From Zobellia alginiliquefaciens (lineage in GTDB: Bacteria > Bacteroidota > Bacteroidia > Flavobacteriales > Flavobacteriaceae): a stretch of DNA of 64,000 bases. The translations under genes and the position numbers were made by a program. How positions within the stretch are numbered: the first letter of the stretch is position 1; each line of letters begins with the position of its first letter. Below the pieces are notes generated by a model. The model was not told where the DNA came from. It searched no databases and saw only the letters and a program-made list of their open reading frames with translations. The stretch covers positions 4,402,001 through 4,466,000 of the forward strand of contig NZ_CP119758.1 in assembly GCF_029323795.1 (NCBI RefSeq). The letters run 5' to 3'. Below, in pieces: positions 33,985 through 42,801 of this stretch.

Positions 33985-34745
33985 AATTTTTCAAAAACAC
34001 CTAAACCAAACAGAGCAAAGTCATATTTCACTGGGTCTAAAGGGTCTAGTTTTCGCAGGTTTTTATCTAGTTCTGCCAATGCCTTTGCATCGTTTTGTTT
34101 TCGGGTGAGCAACTTTAATTTTCTGCCTACATTACCGGAATGAACATCTAAAGGACAAGATAATTGGCTGGGCGAAATGCTATTCCAAAGACCAAAATCT
34201 ACTGAGGTGGCGTTGGTTCGCACCATCCAACGTAAAAACATATTAATACGCTTGGCGGCAGAACCTTTTGAAGGGTCGCTTACATGCTTCTGTGTGCGGA
34301 TAGGATGTGGAAGTTCAAAAAATGTTTTCTTGAATTCCGAAATTGCCGTTTGCATTGAGTTGGCTTCGGACTTCTTAGCAAAAACCGATTCTAATCCATT
34401 GTGGTTTGCGTAGATGTTCTGTAGACTTTTTATAAAGTAGTTTAAATCTTCTCCGTTAAAAGTTCTATGTACAAAATTGGACAGTTCGTCCGCCTTATCC
34501 GCATTATATTCAACCACATAATCATAGGGAGAATTACCCATGAGGTCCATTAACTTATTGGCATTGGTGATAATGCTTTTTCGATTTCCCCAAGCAATAG
34601 TGGCCGTTAAAAATGCACTGATTTCAATATCTTCTTTTCTTGAAAATTTATGTGGTATTTGGATTGGGTCTGTTTCCAAAAATTTAGGATGTTCGTACTC
34701 CAATACCTTGGCATCTAAAAATTGCTTTAATTCGGTACGGTTCAT
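33981..34745 (-). CDS. TIGR02757 family protein
   Basis: The 254-residue soluble protein matches the TIGR02757/DUF2400 family: A-T-I-A-W-G-N-R-K-S-I near residue 45 and P-L-D-V-H-S-G-N-V-G-R-K near residue 205. The latter is reminiscent of the V-D-x-H helix-hairpin-helix glycosylase signature, so a distant DNA-glycosylase relationship has been suspected; not proven here. ATG at 34745 (MNRTELKQ) gives the family-typical start. It follows the ABC ATPase gene by 28 bp on the same strand and may be co-transcribed. Confidence 0.85.
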   Translation of the reverse strand: MNRTELKQFLDAKVLEYEHPKFLETDPIQIPHKFSRKEDIEISAFLTATIAWGNRKSIITNANKLMDLMGNSPYDYVVEYNADKADELSNFVHRTFNGEDLNYFIKSLQNIYANHNGLESVFAKKSEANSMQTAISEFKKTFFELPHPIRTQKHVSDPSKGSAAKRINMFLRWMVRTNATSVDFGLWNSISPSQLSCPLDVHSGNVGRKLKLLTRKQNDAKALAELDKNLRKLDPLDPVKYDFALFGLGVFEKF

Positions 34746-34773
34746 TTTAGGGAGAAATTTTAACAAATGTGTG

Positions 34774-35466
34774 TTATAGTTCCGGAGCGTCTAGAACCAC
34801 TTCTTTGTTGACTATAAGACCGTCTACCATAGTCAGTTTTCTATCGGCCATATCTGCCAATTGCTCGTTATGGGTAACAATAACAAAGGTTTGTCCAAAT
34901 TCATCCCTTAGCTCAAAAAAGAGTTTATGAAGGTTGTCTGCGCTTTCGGAATCTAAATTGCCACTGGGCTCATCGGCAAAAATTATAGAAGGTTCGTTTA
35001 CCAAAGCTCTTGCTACCGCAACCCGTTGTTGCTCACCACCGGATAACTCACTGGGTTTATGATTATATCGCTTGGAAAGCCCTAAGAAATCTAAAAGTTG
35101 TTTTGCTTTTGTTTCAGCCTTTGCTTTAGGCGTGTTTTTTATGAAAGCAGGAATACATACATTTTCCAAAGCGGTAAATTCTGGTAGCAATTGGTGGAAC
35201 TGAAAGATAAAACCAATATGTTCGTTTCTAAACTTCGCTAAATTCTTATCAGAAAGTTTTGTTACCTCTGTACCATTTATCAAAAGTTCACTGTCGTTGG
35301 GATTAGACTGAACATCTAATGTGCCCAATATCTGTAAAAGTGTAGTTTTTCCTGCTCCAGAGGCACCAACTATAGATATAACCTCTCCTTTCTTTATATG
35401 TAGGTCAACACCTTTAAGAACTTCTAAATCCCCGTAGAACTTTTTAATATTATTGGCTTTGATCAT
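34774..35466 (-). CDS. lolD: ABC transporter ATPase, LolD/MacB type
   Basis: This 230-residue ATP-binding subunit has Walker A G-A-S-G-A-G-K-T (34-41), the Q-loop near Q-F-H-Q-L-L-P-E-F, signature [15 protein letters not shown], Walker B I-I-F-A-D-E-P and an H-loop in V-T-H. The [10 protein letters not shown] segment is LolD-like. LolCDE releases lipoproteins from the inner membrane. The permease genes are elsewhere, so a MacB-like role cannot be excluded. It is immediately followed by the TIGR02757 gene. Confidence 0.88.
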   Translation of the reverse strand: MIKANNIKKFYGDLEVLKGVDLHIKKGEVISIVGASGAGKTTLLQILGTLDVQSNPNDSELLINGTEVTKLSDKNLAKFRNEHIGFIFQFHQLLPEFTALENVCIPAFIKNTPKAKAETKAKQLLDFLGLSKRYNHKPSELSGGEQQRVAVARALVNEPSIIFADEPSGNLDSESADNLHKLFFELRDEFGQTFVIVTHNEQLADMADRKLTMVDGLIVNKEVVLDAPEL

Positions 35467-35624
35467 ATATGTTAATTCTTAATCTGCGTGAAATCTATCA
35501 ATAAAAATAACCCTAAACTTTAGGAGATAGTAAAAGTAGTGAAATTTGATGTTTACATACTGATGGAACAAAACTCCATTTTCACGGTAAAAAGAGTAAA
35601 TTCGCCCTTTAGTATAGAAAACTG

Positions 35625-35632
35625 TACTTTTG
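35625..35632 (+). promoter_or_regulatory. Candidate -7 element of folE
   Basis: TACTTTTG matches TAnnTTTG. A TTC, close to the -33 TTG, lies 21 bp upstream. It sits inside the longest ORF and so favours the start at 35671. Confidence 0.5.
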
Positions 35633-35670
35633 TTCATTATTTTTACATTTACAATAAACAATATAGCTTT

Positions 35671-36270
35671 ATGGCACCCTATAGAAATTTGGAAGAATAC
35701 AATATGGAAATCACGGCCGACGTCAAAGACCGATTTTCAAAAATTATAGATGGAATAGGGGAGGACGTTACTCGAGAAGGGTTGGTAAAAACTCCGGAAA
35801 GAGCTGCCAAAGCCATGCTTTTCCTTACCCAGGGCTACCAACAAGATGCGGTAGAAATACTTAAGGGCGCCATGTTTAAAGAAGATTATGACGATATGGT
35901 CATTATAAAGGATATTGAGCTGTATTCCCTTTGTGAGCACCATATGCTACCATTTTTTGGTAAGGCCCATGTAGCCTACATACCGAATGGACATATAGTG
36001 GGTTTGAGCAAAATACCTCGTGTGGTGGACGTGTTTGCTCGTCGTTTGCAAGTGCAGGAGCGTCTTACGCATGATATCTTAGAGTGCATAAACAATACAT
36101 TAAAACCTAAAGGTGTTGCCGTGGTCATTGAAGCTTCTCATATGTGTATGATGATGCGTGGCGTGCAAAAGCAAAATTCTGTTACTACTACATCCGGTTT
36201 TAGAGGCCAGTTTGAAAAAATAGAAACTCGAAACGAGTTTTTGAAATTGATTAGTTCAGATTTGTCATAA
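35671..36270 (+). CDS. folE: GTP cyclohydrolase I
   Basis: This 199-residue enzyme converts GTP to dihydroneopterin triphosphate, the first step of folate and pterin synthesis. The zinc and active-site motif [10 protein letters not shown], the G-L-S-K-I-P-R loop and the late [10 protein letters not shown] zinc cysteine are all present. The start is put at M-A-P-Y-R because the longer ORF adds 44 residues not found in the family and overlaps the promoter element. Monocistronic. In this organism the product may feed both folate and the molybdopterin enzymes' unrelated pathways; molybdopterin itself uses MoaA, not FolE. Confidence 0.95.
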   Translation: MAPYRNLEEYNMEITADVKDRFSKIIDGIGEDVTREGLVKTPERAAKAMLFLTQGYQQDAVEILKGAMFKEDYDDMVIIKDIELYSLCEHHMLPFFGKAHVAYIPNGHIVGLSKIPRVVDVFARRLQVQERLTHDILECINNTLKPKGVAVVIEASHMCMMMRGVQKQNSVTTTSGFRGQFEKIETRNEFLKLISSDLS

Positions 36271-36363
36271 GGACTTGTTCACCTGTATTTTACCAAGTTG
36301 ATTTAATCGTTATTTTTTGGCACTCTTATTGCTTTTAATGAAGAGAATAAATAACTTTTCATC

Positions 36364-36663
36364 ATGTCAAAAGAGAAAGACGATAAATATAAAAAACTAC
36401 TTCTAAGTTTGCTTTTTGATGGGATTGGCATGCTCTCGTTTGCTATTCCATTTGTAGGCGAATTTTCGGATATTGTTTGGGCACCACTGGCCGGTTGGCT
36501 TATGACCCGCATGTACAAGGGCAAAATTGGCCAAGGCGCGGGTATTGTAACTTTCCTGGAAGAAATTATACCTGGTTTAGATGTAATTCCCACTTTCACC
36601 ATAATGTGGTTGTACACCTATGTTTTTAAAAAATCAAAGCACGCGGAAGCTATCAAAATATAA
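36364..36663 (+). CDS. Small membrane protein, 99 aa
   Basis: This 99-residue protein has a charged N-terminus and about two hydrophobic helices (residues ~12-45 and ~65-88) broken by M-Y-K-G-K-I-G-Q-G. It contains the F-L-E-E-I-I-P-G-L-D-V-I-P motif. I recall similar short proteins in other flavobacteria but know no function for them. No neighbour is close enough to suggest an operon. Confidence 0.65.
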   Translation: MSKEKDDKYKKLLLSLLFDGIGMLSFAIPFVGEFSDIVWAPLAGWLMTRMYKGKIGQGAGIVTFLEEIIPGLDVIPTFTIMWLYTYVFKKSKHAEAIKI

Positions 36664-36921
36664 AGTTAATGTTTTGTTAACGCATATTTGCGCAAAGGTT
36701 GGTAAGCGCTTCAGTTTGCCTAAAAACCCATCGATTTAGTAGGTATTTGTTTACATAATTCATTTTTAAATCCTTAGGATTAAAATTTTCTTAATTCCAT
36801 TGTGCTCTTGTATGTATGGGGCTGCGACTTTTTACTTCATATATTTTAAGAGTGTCGCAATCAAAACCTTAAAAAAAAATTAAATTCTTAAAATAGCATA
36901 GAGGAGTATATGAAATAGCCA

Positions 36922-36929
36922 TAACTTTG
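36922..36929 (+). promoter_or_regulatory. Candidate -7 element, sulfite dehydrogenase-like operon
   Basis: TAACTTTG matches TAnnTTTG, 23 nt before the ATG. No TTG at the expected -33 position. The rest of the ~290-bp gap has a small inverted repeat, AATCC-TTA-GGATT, at 36771-36783 and nothing else I can name. Confidence 0.45.
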
Positions 36930-36952
36930 AGTAAAACCCAGACCTAGATTTT

Positions 36953-38173
36953 ATGCAAAGAAGAAAGTTTATTGGTAAGGCTGCGCTAGCATCTTTGGCC
37001 AGTATCGTTGGAACCGATATCGTTTACGGTTCAAAAATGACCGAAAATTATATCCCATTGGCTCTTCAGGATCCAGATCCTTTTAAATTATTTAAAAAAG
37101 ACAAGGATATGGTGGTCTTGAACGACAAACCTTGGAACATGGAGGCACAGGCCCATCTTTTAGATGATAAGATAACGCCCAACAAAGCTATTTTTGTTCG
37201 TAACAACGGACTTATACCAGAGCAGATAGATGTGAACAACTGGACGCTTACCATAGATGGAGAATCTGTAAAACAGAAAAAGACCTATACACTTGCTGAA
37301 TTAAAATCGAAATTTAAACATCATACCTATCAATTAACATTAGAATGTGGTGGGAACGGTAGGAGTGAGTTTGATCCACCGGCAAAAGGAAACCAATGGA
37401 CTATTGGAGCGGTTTATTGTGCCAGTTGGACCGGGGTTAGACTTCGTGATGTACTTGAAGATGTGGGAATAAAAGATGATGCTGTATATTTTGGGTATCA
37501 CGCAGCAGATATTCATTTGAGTCGCGATCCGAGTAAAGAACCTATTTCTAGGGGTGCTCCAATGGCAAAAGCTCTTCAGGATGAAACTATATTGGCTTTT
37601 AAAATGAATGGGGAAGATATTCCACTAGTTCATGGATATCCGCTTCGTGTTATTGCGGGTGGTTGGCCTGCTTCGGTTTCTGGCAAATGGTTGCAACGCA
37701 TCAGCATTAGAAATATAGTGCATGATGGTACTAAAATGACAGGCACTGCATACAGAGTGCCTTGTAAACCTGTAGCTCCCGGAGAAAAGGTGGCAGATGA
37801 AGATATGTGTATCATAGAATCTATGCCGGTAAAATCCCTTATTACTTATCCTAAATCCGGTGCAACTATCTCCAGAGGAAAAAAATTAACGGTTCGTGGG
37901 CACGCCTGGGCAGGAGAACTAGAAGTTTCTAAAATGGAATATTCTATTGACTTTGGTTCTACCTGGAAAGAGTGCTCTATTGATAAACCTGCTAACAGAT
38001 TGGCATGGCAGCATTTTTCGGCCCAAGTAGATTTTCCTCAGGAAGGGTATTATGAAGTTTGGGCACGGGCAACAGATGCTAATGGGGTTAGCCAACCTAT
38101 GTTGCTGCCGGGCTGGAATCCTAAAGGATATTTAAATAATGCTTGTCATAGGATAGCCGTAAAAGTTGCTTAG
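36953..38173 (+). CDS. Sulfite oxidase-family molybdopterin enzyme (SorA-like)
   Basis: The 406-residue protein starts with a twin-arginine-like leader (M-Q-R-R-K-F-I-G-K-A-A-L-A), so it is exported folded with its cofactor. The Mo-ligating cysteine is C132 in L-E-C-G-G-N-G-R-S-E-F, the equivalent of the C-A-G-N-R-R loop of sulfite oxidase. C-terminal residues ~295-405 form the immunoglobulin-like dimerisation domain. It would oxidise sulfite or a related substrate in the periplasm. The cytochrome c gene that follows with no gap is the likely electron acceptor, as in SorAB. Molybdenum cofactor genes are not in this window. Confidence 0.9.
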   Translation: MQRRKFIGKAALASLASIVGTDIVYGSKMTENYIPLALQDPDPFKLFKKDKDMVVLNDKPWNMEAQAHLLDDKITPNKAIFVRNNGLIPEQIDVNNWTLTIDGESVKQKKTYTLAELKSKFKHHTYQLTLECGGNGRSEFDPPAKGNQWTIGAVYCASWTGVRLRDVLEDVGIKDDAVYFGYHAADIHLSRDPSKEPISRGAPMAKALQDETILAFKMNGEDIPLVHGYPLRVIAGGWPASVSGKWLQRISIRNIVHDGTKMTGTAYRVPCKPVAPGEKVADEDMCIIESMPVKSLITYPKSGATISRGKKLTVRGHAWAGELEVSKMEYSIDFGSTWKECSIDKPANRLAWQHFSAQVDFPQEGYYEVWARATDANGVSQPMLLPGWNPKGYLNNACHRIAVKVA

Positions 38174-38662
38174 ATGAATAAATACGATCACGATAAACTG
38201 AAACAAGAATTTCAGGGTTTTTATCGCATACTAATTTTAGCATGTGTAATTGTAGCCCTTTTTTCAGTAGCTATGATTTATCTTATGGCTGACCCTGATT
38301 TGTCTAGTTTTAAAAGCTCCGAACATAACTCGGAAATGGTTGATGTGCCTGTGGAAGAGGATGATTTTGATAAGATTGAAAATGGAATTCATGTACGTAC
38401 CGGTTTTGTAGAAGCGCCAGGAATGATGGAGACGGTTCAAAATTGTACCAATTGTCATTCTGCTAAACTGGTGATGCAAAACCGTATGAACAAAGAGCGT
38501 TGGAAATCTACTATTAAATGGATGCAGGAAACCCAAAATTTATGGGATTTAGGTAAAAACGAAGATATCATCATAGATTACTTGGTAACGAACTATCCAC
38601 CTAAGAAGAAGGGTAGAAGAGAAGTTTTAACAGATATTGAATGGTACGAGTTGAAAGATTAA
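38174..38662 (+). CDS. Membrane-anchored monohaem cytochrome c (SorB-like)
   Basis: This 162-residue protein has one membrane helix (residues ~19-38) that may remain as an anchor, then a C-T-N-C-H haem site (C91, C94, H95) and a methionine about 20 residues on as likely axial ligand. The rest is a short cytochrome domain ending W-Y-E-L-K-D. The ATG directly follows the stop of the molybdoenzyme, so the two are translated together. It should carry electrons from the molybdoenzyme to the respiratory chain. Confidence 0.88.
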   Translation: MNKYDHDKLKQEFQGFYRILILACVIVALFSVAMIYLMADPDLSSFKSSEHNSEMVDVPVEEDDFDKIENGIHVRTGFVEAPGMMETVQNCTNCHSAKLVMQNRMNKERWKSTIKWMQETQNLWDLGKNEDIIIDYLVTNYPPKKKGRREVLTDIEWYELKD

Positions 38663-38705
38663 ATCTTTTTACCGACTATTAAGTCAAAACTTACACCTTC
38701 TAACA

Positions 38706-39590
38706 ATGGAGAAGTATGGAGATGCATTTCTGAATTCTTTCTTGGGTACTCTAAATTGGACATGGAAATCCATTTTGTTTGAGGTGCCTTGGTATACCAA
38801 TTATTTTTGGGGAATTATTTTGCTGTCCATCTTAGTTTGGATTCTTGAAATTGCCTTTCCATGGCGCAAAAACCAAGCCGTTTTCAGGAAGGATTTTTGG
38901 CTGGATGCGTTCTATATTTTCTTCAACTTCTTCTTGTTCGCTATTGCTATTAGTGGGTTTTATAAGTTATTGGAAATATTGTTTTTAGATATCGGTATTT
39001 CATTTGATACTATATCAATTTTTGATATTGATAACTGGCCTTCTATAGTGCAATTAGGAGTCTTTTTTGTCTTGCTGGATTTTGTTCAGTGGTTTACTCA
39101 CATGTTATTGCACAGGTATGCTTTTTTGTGGGAGTTTCATAAAGTACATCATAGTGTGAAAGAGATGGGTTTTGCAGCGCATATGCGGTACCATTGGATG
39201 GAAAATATCTTCTATAAACCGCTAAAAACGTTTGCAGTAATGCTGTTGGGTGGCTTTGAGCCGGAACAAGCTTATATTGTTCATTTCTTTGCCATATCCA
39301 TTGGTCATTTAAATCATTCGAACATAAAACTTACTTGGGGACCTTTGAAGTATATTTTCAATAATCCGGTTATGCATTTGTATCACCATGCCTATGAACT
39401 TCCCAAAAACAGAAAGAATGGAGTGAATTATGGTATAAGTCTAAGCTTGTGGGATTATATATTTAGAACAGATTATATTCCCGAGGATAGCGGTTTGGTA
39501 CCTCTAGGGTATGAGGGGGACCACGAGTTACCTAAAAGCTTTCTGGGTCAGCTGGTACATGGTTTTAATTTTAGAAGAAAAAGCCAATAA
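38706..39590 (+). CDS. Fatty acid hydroxylase/sterol desaturase family membrane protein
   Basis: The 294-residue protein has about four membrane helices and the histidine clusters of the diiron hydroxylase superfamily: H-M-L-L-H (132-136), H-K-V-H-H (145-149), H-L-N-H (201-204) and H-L-Y-H-H (224-228). It would oxidise a lipid or carotenoid-like substrate in the inner membrane. It starts 43 bp after the cytochrome gene and may be co-transcribed, possibly using it as electron donor; that link is inference. A structured element follows. Confidence 0.88.
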   Translation: MEKYGDAFLNSFLGTLNWTWKSILFEVPWYTNYFWGIILLSILVWILEIAFPWRKNQAVFRKDFWLDAFYIFFNFFLFAIAISGFYKLLEILFLDIGISFDTISIFDIDNWPSIVQLGVFFVLLDFVQWFTHMLLHRYAFLWEFHKVHHSVKEMGFAAHMRYHWMENIFYKPLKTFAVMLLGGFEPEQAYIVHFFAISIGHLNHSNIKLTWGPLKYIFNNPVMHLYHHAYELPKNRKNGVNYGISLSLWDYIFRTDYIPEDSGLVPLGYEGDHELPKSFLGQLVHGFNFRRKSQ

Positions 39591-39627
39591 AATATCTTCA
39601 ATTTCTATACAAATATATCATCTTAAT

Positions 39628-39700
39628 AGCTGATTTTTTTGAAAACTTCTTAAAGGGTTGCTTTAGGAAAAGTTGTTAATCAGCTTTATTTTAGATTTTT
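39628..39700 (+). terminator. Long structured terminator-like hairpin
   Basis: Outer stem AGCTGATT / AATCAGCT encloses an inner stem AACTTCTTAAAG / CTTTAGGAAAAGTT (with one G-U and a 2-nt bulge) and loop GGTTG. The tail TTATTTTAGATTTTT is T-rich. It is longer and more elaborate than a usual terminator, so a small-RNA or 3'-UTR role is possible. The remaining 140 bp to the next gene hold nothing I recognise. Confidence 0.55.
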
Positions 39701-39844
39701 ATGGTTAGTCATGAATCAGAAATACTCGTGCATGTCTATGGTGTAAAATAGCAGTAAAATAAAACGTAAAATAAAATGTATGATTATGTTGCTTCTATTC
39801 CATAAAGTACAGAAGCAATAGGTTTGGGATAGAAAATTTACGAA

Positions 39845-40147
39845 TTACTTTAGCAGAAACCCTAGTCCGATTCTATTGATCATTTTCTTTTCAAAATTCC
39901 AAAAAAATTGAAATTGACCAAAAAGCCATCCAATTGCCACTAGGAGCACTTGGTATATGGGGAATATAAGCAGTATGCGGGCTGTCCAGTACAGCCAAGC
40001 ATTGGTGGTTTCGCTATCCAGACCTATAAATTCAGTTACAGGTGCCGCCAATTTAGCAGCTGTTGAGCCGGTAATGGCAAATACGATAAAGATAACTACT
40101 ATCTGAAAATTGGAGTCTATTCCCCAACGTTGTTTTAATTTTTCCAT
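39845..40147 (-). CDS. Small membrane protein, DUF6787-like
   Basis: This 100-residue protein has two membrane helices (~15-33 and ~48-75), an N-terminal K-L-K-Q-R-W-G-I-D-S-N-F and a C-terminal basic stretch. It resembles a family I recall as DUF6787. A full promoter (40163-40193) lies inside the longer ORF, so the start is 40147. Function unknown. Confidence 0.75.
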   Translation of the reverse strand: MEKLKQRWGIDSNFQIVVIFIVFAITGSTAAKLAAPVTEFIGLDSETTNAWLYWTARILLIFPIYQVLLVAIGWLFGQFQFFWNFEKKMINRIGLGFLLK

Positions 40148-40162
40148 AACATCAATGTTCCG

Positions 40163-40193
40163 CAAATATAAACAATCAAATTCTTGGTACAAA
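40163..40193 (-). promoter_or_regulatory. Promoter, -33 TTTG / N19 / -7 TATATTTG
   Basis: On the minus strand TTTG at 40193-40190, 19 bp, then TATATTTG at 40170-40163 is an ideal Bacteroidota promoter. It overlaps the last codons and stop of the upstream lipoprotein gene, so the two genes can be expressed separately. Confidence 0.8.
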
Positions 40194-40634
40194 AGGACCT
40201 AAGCGTTGATTGTATTTTCGTTGAAAATAAATAAAATAATTGTAGAGTTTATAATTTACTTCATAACCGTAATCTATATGGGGATCATAGTTAATTTGCA
40301 GTTCGTACAGATTCGGGTCAAAGCGCATGGGTTGCGTAACTCGCTGATTGTAATTGGTAACGAAAATCTGATTTCTATTCTCCATATATGATTGCGAATA
40401 AAAATTACGCGGCCTAGCTATACTTTGAAGCCAGAAATTAAAACCAGGTTCAATAATAATAATCTCATATTCCGTAGAATCGTCGGCAATAGTAATGGTG
40501 TCGCCTTCCTTTTGTTGGAATGCAGATTTTTCTTCTTCAGAGATAGAAACGGTTTCTTTTGTTGTTTTGCAGCTACTTATTATGCATAAAGTAAAAAAAG
40601 AAATCGTTCCTAAAAGGATATATAGTTTTCTCAT
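40176..40634 (-). CDS. Lipoprotein, DUF6146-like
   Basis: The 152-residue protein has a signal peptide with lipobox I-S-S-C (Cys22) and a mature domain of ~110 residues rich in aromatic residues (P-G-F-N-F-W-L-Q-S, N-Y-N-Q-R-V, L-Y-N-Y-F-I-Y-F-Q-R-K-Y-N-Q-R). This matches a Bacteroidota lipoprotein family I recall as DUF6146. Its 3' end carries the promoter of the next gene. Function unknown. Confidence 0.8.
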   Translation of the reverse strand: MRKLYILLGTISFFTLCIISSCKTTKETVSISEEEKSAFQQKEGDTITIADDSTEYEIIIIEPGFNFWLQSIARPRNFYSQSYMENRNQIFVTNYNQRVTQPMRFDPNLYELQINYDPHIDYGYEVNYKLYNYFIYFQRKYNQRLGPFVPRI

Positions 40635-40680
40635 GACTTAAACTTTGTTTTATGCTATGATGCAATTAAAACAATTTACA

Positions 40681-40711
40681 AAAAAAACCGCTCGTGTAAA
40701 CAAGCGGCTTT
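40681..40711 (-). terminator. Rho-independent terminator
   Basis: On the minus strand GCCGCTTG pairs with CGAGCGGT around a 6-nt loop, followed by a long T run. It ends the DUF937 gene. Confidence 0.87.
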
Positions 40712-40735
40712 TCATATTTTCATAAGGTTTTCCGG

Positions 40736-41368
40736 CTATTTTCCGAACAAACCACCTAGCATACCACCAATACCTCCTTTCTTTCCCCCAAGGGCCATAG
40801 AAGCTACATCGTCAAGAATGCTGCCGTCACCATCAGAGTCTAGGAAAGATTCTATTAGTGATTGCTGTTGGTTGCCAGCATTGCCACCACCCATTAACCC
40901 GCCGAGAAGGTTATTAATACCGCTTGAATCACTGATATTTTGTTCCTGAGTTTGTTTGCCTAAAAATCCAAGAAGGATAGGGGCGGCTACTTTTAGAATA
41001 GTAGAAACAGAACCAGCATCCATTCCGGATTTTTGACTAATCGCGTTTTCTACAGTGGCTTGCTTTCCTCCAAGAACATGGCCTAGTATACCTGCACCAT
41101 CATCCAGCACGGATTGGTCTACACCACCGCTAAACAGACCGCCAAGATTATCTAGAATTCCTCCGCTATGTTTTCCCGAAAGAGCATTCATTAAACCTTC
41201 AGCGCCTTCCTGGGAAGATGCGTTCTTTTTCATTGCGCCCATTAATACAGGCAAAGCCATGCTTAATACGCTACCGGTTTGATCGGTAGATTTACCGGTC
41301 TGGCTGGCTACACCACTTATTAATTGTTTGCCCATTGGGCTGCTTAATAAATCTAATAATCCTGACAT
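40736..41368 (-). CDS. DUF937 (YidB-like) protein
   Basis: This 210-residue protein has a DUF937 core (L-L-D-L-L-S-S-P-M-G-K-Q-L-I-S-G-V) and glycine-rich repeats such as G-L-L-G-G-L-M-G-G-G-N-A-G. It also has an EF-hand-like D-S-D-G-D-G-S in the C-terminal third. Members oligomerise and are of unknown function. The ATG at 41368 (MSGLLDLL) fits the family better than 41398. It is monocistronic, 230 bp from serA. Confidence 0.82.
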   Translation of the reverse strand: MSGLLDLLSSPMGKQLISGVASQTGKSTDQTGSVLSMALPVLMGAMKKNASSQEGAEGLMNALSGKHSGGILDNLGGLFSGGVDQSVLDDGAGILGHVLGGKQATVENAISQKSGMDAGSVSTILKVAAPILLGFLGKQTQEQNISDSSGINNLLGGLMGGGNAGNQQQSLIESFLDSDGDGSILDDVASMALGGKKGGIGGMLGGLFGK

Positions 41369-41570
41369 AATGCTTAGTGTTTTATAATTGGATAACAATT
41401 TACGAAAAAGATTTCTTCAAAATTGTGCTAAAGAGAAAAAAGAAGATTCTAAAATGAAAGTAAACAAATGTTTATAATTGAAATAAAACATTGTTAAACA
41501 GTGATTTAACAGTTTTATTTCAATTATTAAATCAATTACAGTTCTCGGGTGTAGTGATGGGTGAAATGCG

Positions 41571-41610
41571 AAAAACCTCGTTGAAAAGCAATTGCTCAAC
41601 GAGGTTTTTT
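41571..41610 (-). terminator. Rho-independent terminator of serA
   Basis: AAAAACCTCGTTGA pairs with TCAACGAGGTTTTT around a 12-nt loop, with T runs on both strands. It lies 18 bp past the serA stop. Confidence 0.93.
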
Positions 41611-41627
41611 GCATTGATGAATTAGAC

Positions 41628-42578
41628 TTATTTTAATAACGAAATGATTTGTTCCGCTAATTCAGTCCCTATGCGGTTTTGAGCCTCTCCAGTGGCGCCA
41701 CCAATATGTGGGGTCAAAGAAATATTAGGATGCATTAGTATTCTAATTTCTGGATTAGGCTCAGACTCATATACGTCTAGACCTGCAAAAATAACATTGC
41801 CGTTTTCTAAGGCATCAATAAGGGCAACTTCGTCTAAAACACCACCACGGGCGGCATTTATAATTCCAACACCGGGTTTCATCATTTCAAACTCTTCCTT
41901 GCCTAGAACATAATCCTTTTGCGCAGGTACGTGTAGAGTTATGAAATCTGAAGTTGAAACCAATGTTTCTTTGGTTTGACACTCCAAGTTAAAGGTTATG
42001 GATTGTCCATCAAAAAACGGAATTGTAATTGACGCTTCTTCTAAATATGGGTCGTAAAAAATAACTTTCATGCCAACGCCCAAAGCTATCTTGGCTGTAG
42101 CTTGACCAATTCTTCCAAAACCTATAATTCCCAAGGTTTTTCCGCGCAGTTCTATTCCGGAGCCATAGGACTTTTTTAGACTCTTGAAATTGCTATCGCC
42201 TTCAAGGGGCATATTTCTATTGGCGTCGTGCAAATAGCGTACACCTCCAAAGAGATGGGCAAAGACGAGTTCCGCTACGGATGACGAAGAAGCTGCAGGT
42301 GTATTTATAACATGAAGACCTTTTTCTTTTGCGTATTCAACATCAATATTATCCATGCCAACACCACCTCTACCAATGAGTTTAAGGGTAGGGCAGTTGT
42401 CAATAAGGTCTTTTCTAACCTGTGTAGCACTTCGCACCAGCAAAGCTTCTATTTCGTTCTCATTTATAAAATTCTGTAACTGCTCTTGTGCTACTGTGGT
42501 GGTAAGAACTTCAAAACCGGAGGCTTCAAGTGCCTTTATGCCGGGTTGTGCTATTCCGTCGTTTGCAAGTATCTTCAT
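41628..42578 (-). CDS. serA: D-3-phosphoglycerate dehydrogenase, minimal form without ACT domain
   Basis: This 316-residue D-2-hydroxyacid dehydrogenase has an NAD-binding loop G-I-I-G-F-G-R-I-G-Q and catalytic R (A-A-R-G-G-V-L-D-E), E and H (P-H-I-G-G-A-T-G). Position next to serC makes it the phosphoglycerate dehydrogenase of serine synthesis. Its length lacks the C-terminal ACT or ASB domain of longer enzymes, so feedback inhibition by serine is unlikely. Spaced 223 bp from serC, the gap containing a dispersed repeat, so it probably has its own promoter. Confidence 0.88.
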   Translation of the reverse strand: MKILANDGIAQPGIKALEASGFEVLTTTVAQEQLQNFINENEIEALLVRSATQVRKDLIDNCPTLKLIGRGGVGMDNIDVEYAKEKGLHVINTPAASSSSVAELVFAHLFGGVRYLHDANRNMPLEGDSNFKSLKKSYGSGIELRGKTLGIIGFGRIGQATAKIALGVGMKVIFYDPYLEEASITIPFFDGQSITFNLECQTKETLVSTSDFITLHVPAQKDYVLGKEEFEMMKPGVGIINAARGGVLDEVALIDALENGNVIFAGLDVYESEPNPEIRILMHPNISLTPHIGGATGEAQNRIGTELAEQIISLLK

Positions 42579-42646
42579 TCTATTCGGAAAATTTGTTAGT
42601 ATTGTTGATAATCGACAGTAAATAATGAAAGGTTTAGCTCGGCTTT

Positions 42647-42690
42647 ATTTACTCGATAATTGAGATTAAATGTTCCGAGGCTTGCCTCGA
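42647..42690 (+). repeat. Dispersed ~45-bp repeat, copy A
   Basis: Starts ATTTACTCGATAA, then two variable bases and GAGATTAAATG, and further on shares CTTGCC and CGA with copy B at 49294-49339. In this copy CGAGGC-TT-GCCTCG forms a perfect hairpin. It lies between serC and serA. Confidence 0.7.
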
Positions 42691-42801
42691 AATCAAAATG
42701 TATTCCTTTTAATACCTCGCGGTAGTTTGACTGTCCACAATATACGTTCCGTTCTTACGTGCCAACGGAGGTATTCTTAAAACCTAATGATTAGGGTTTG
42801 T

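Noticed and set aside
36825-36862. TGCGAC / GTCGCA inverted repeat as a regulatory hairpin
   Set aside because: A 6-bp stem with a loop of over 20 nt is weak and may be chance.
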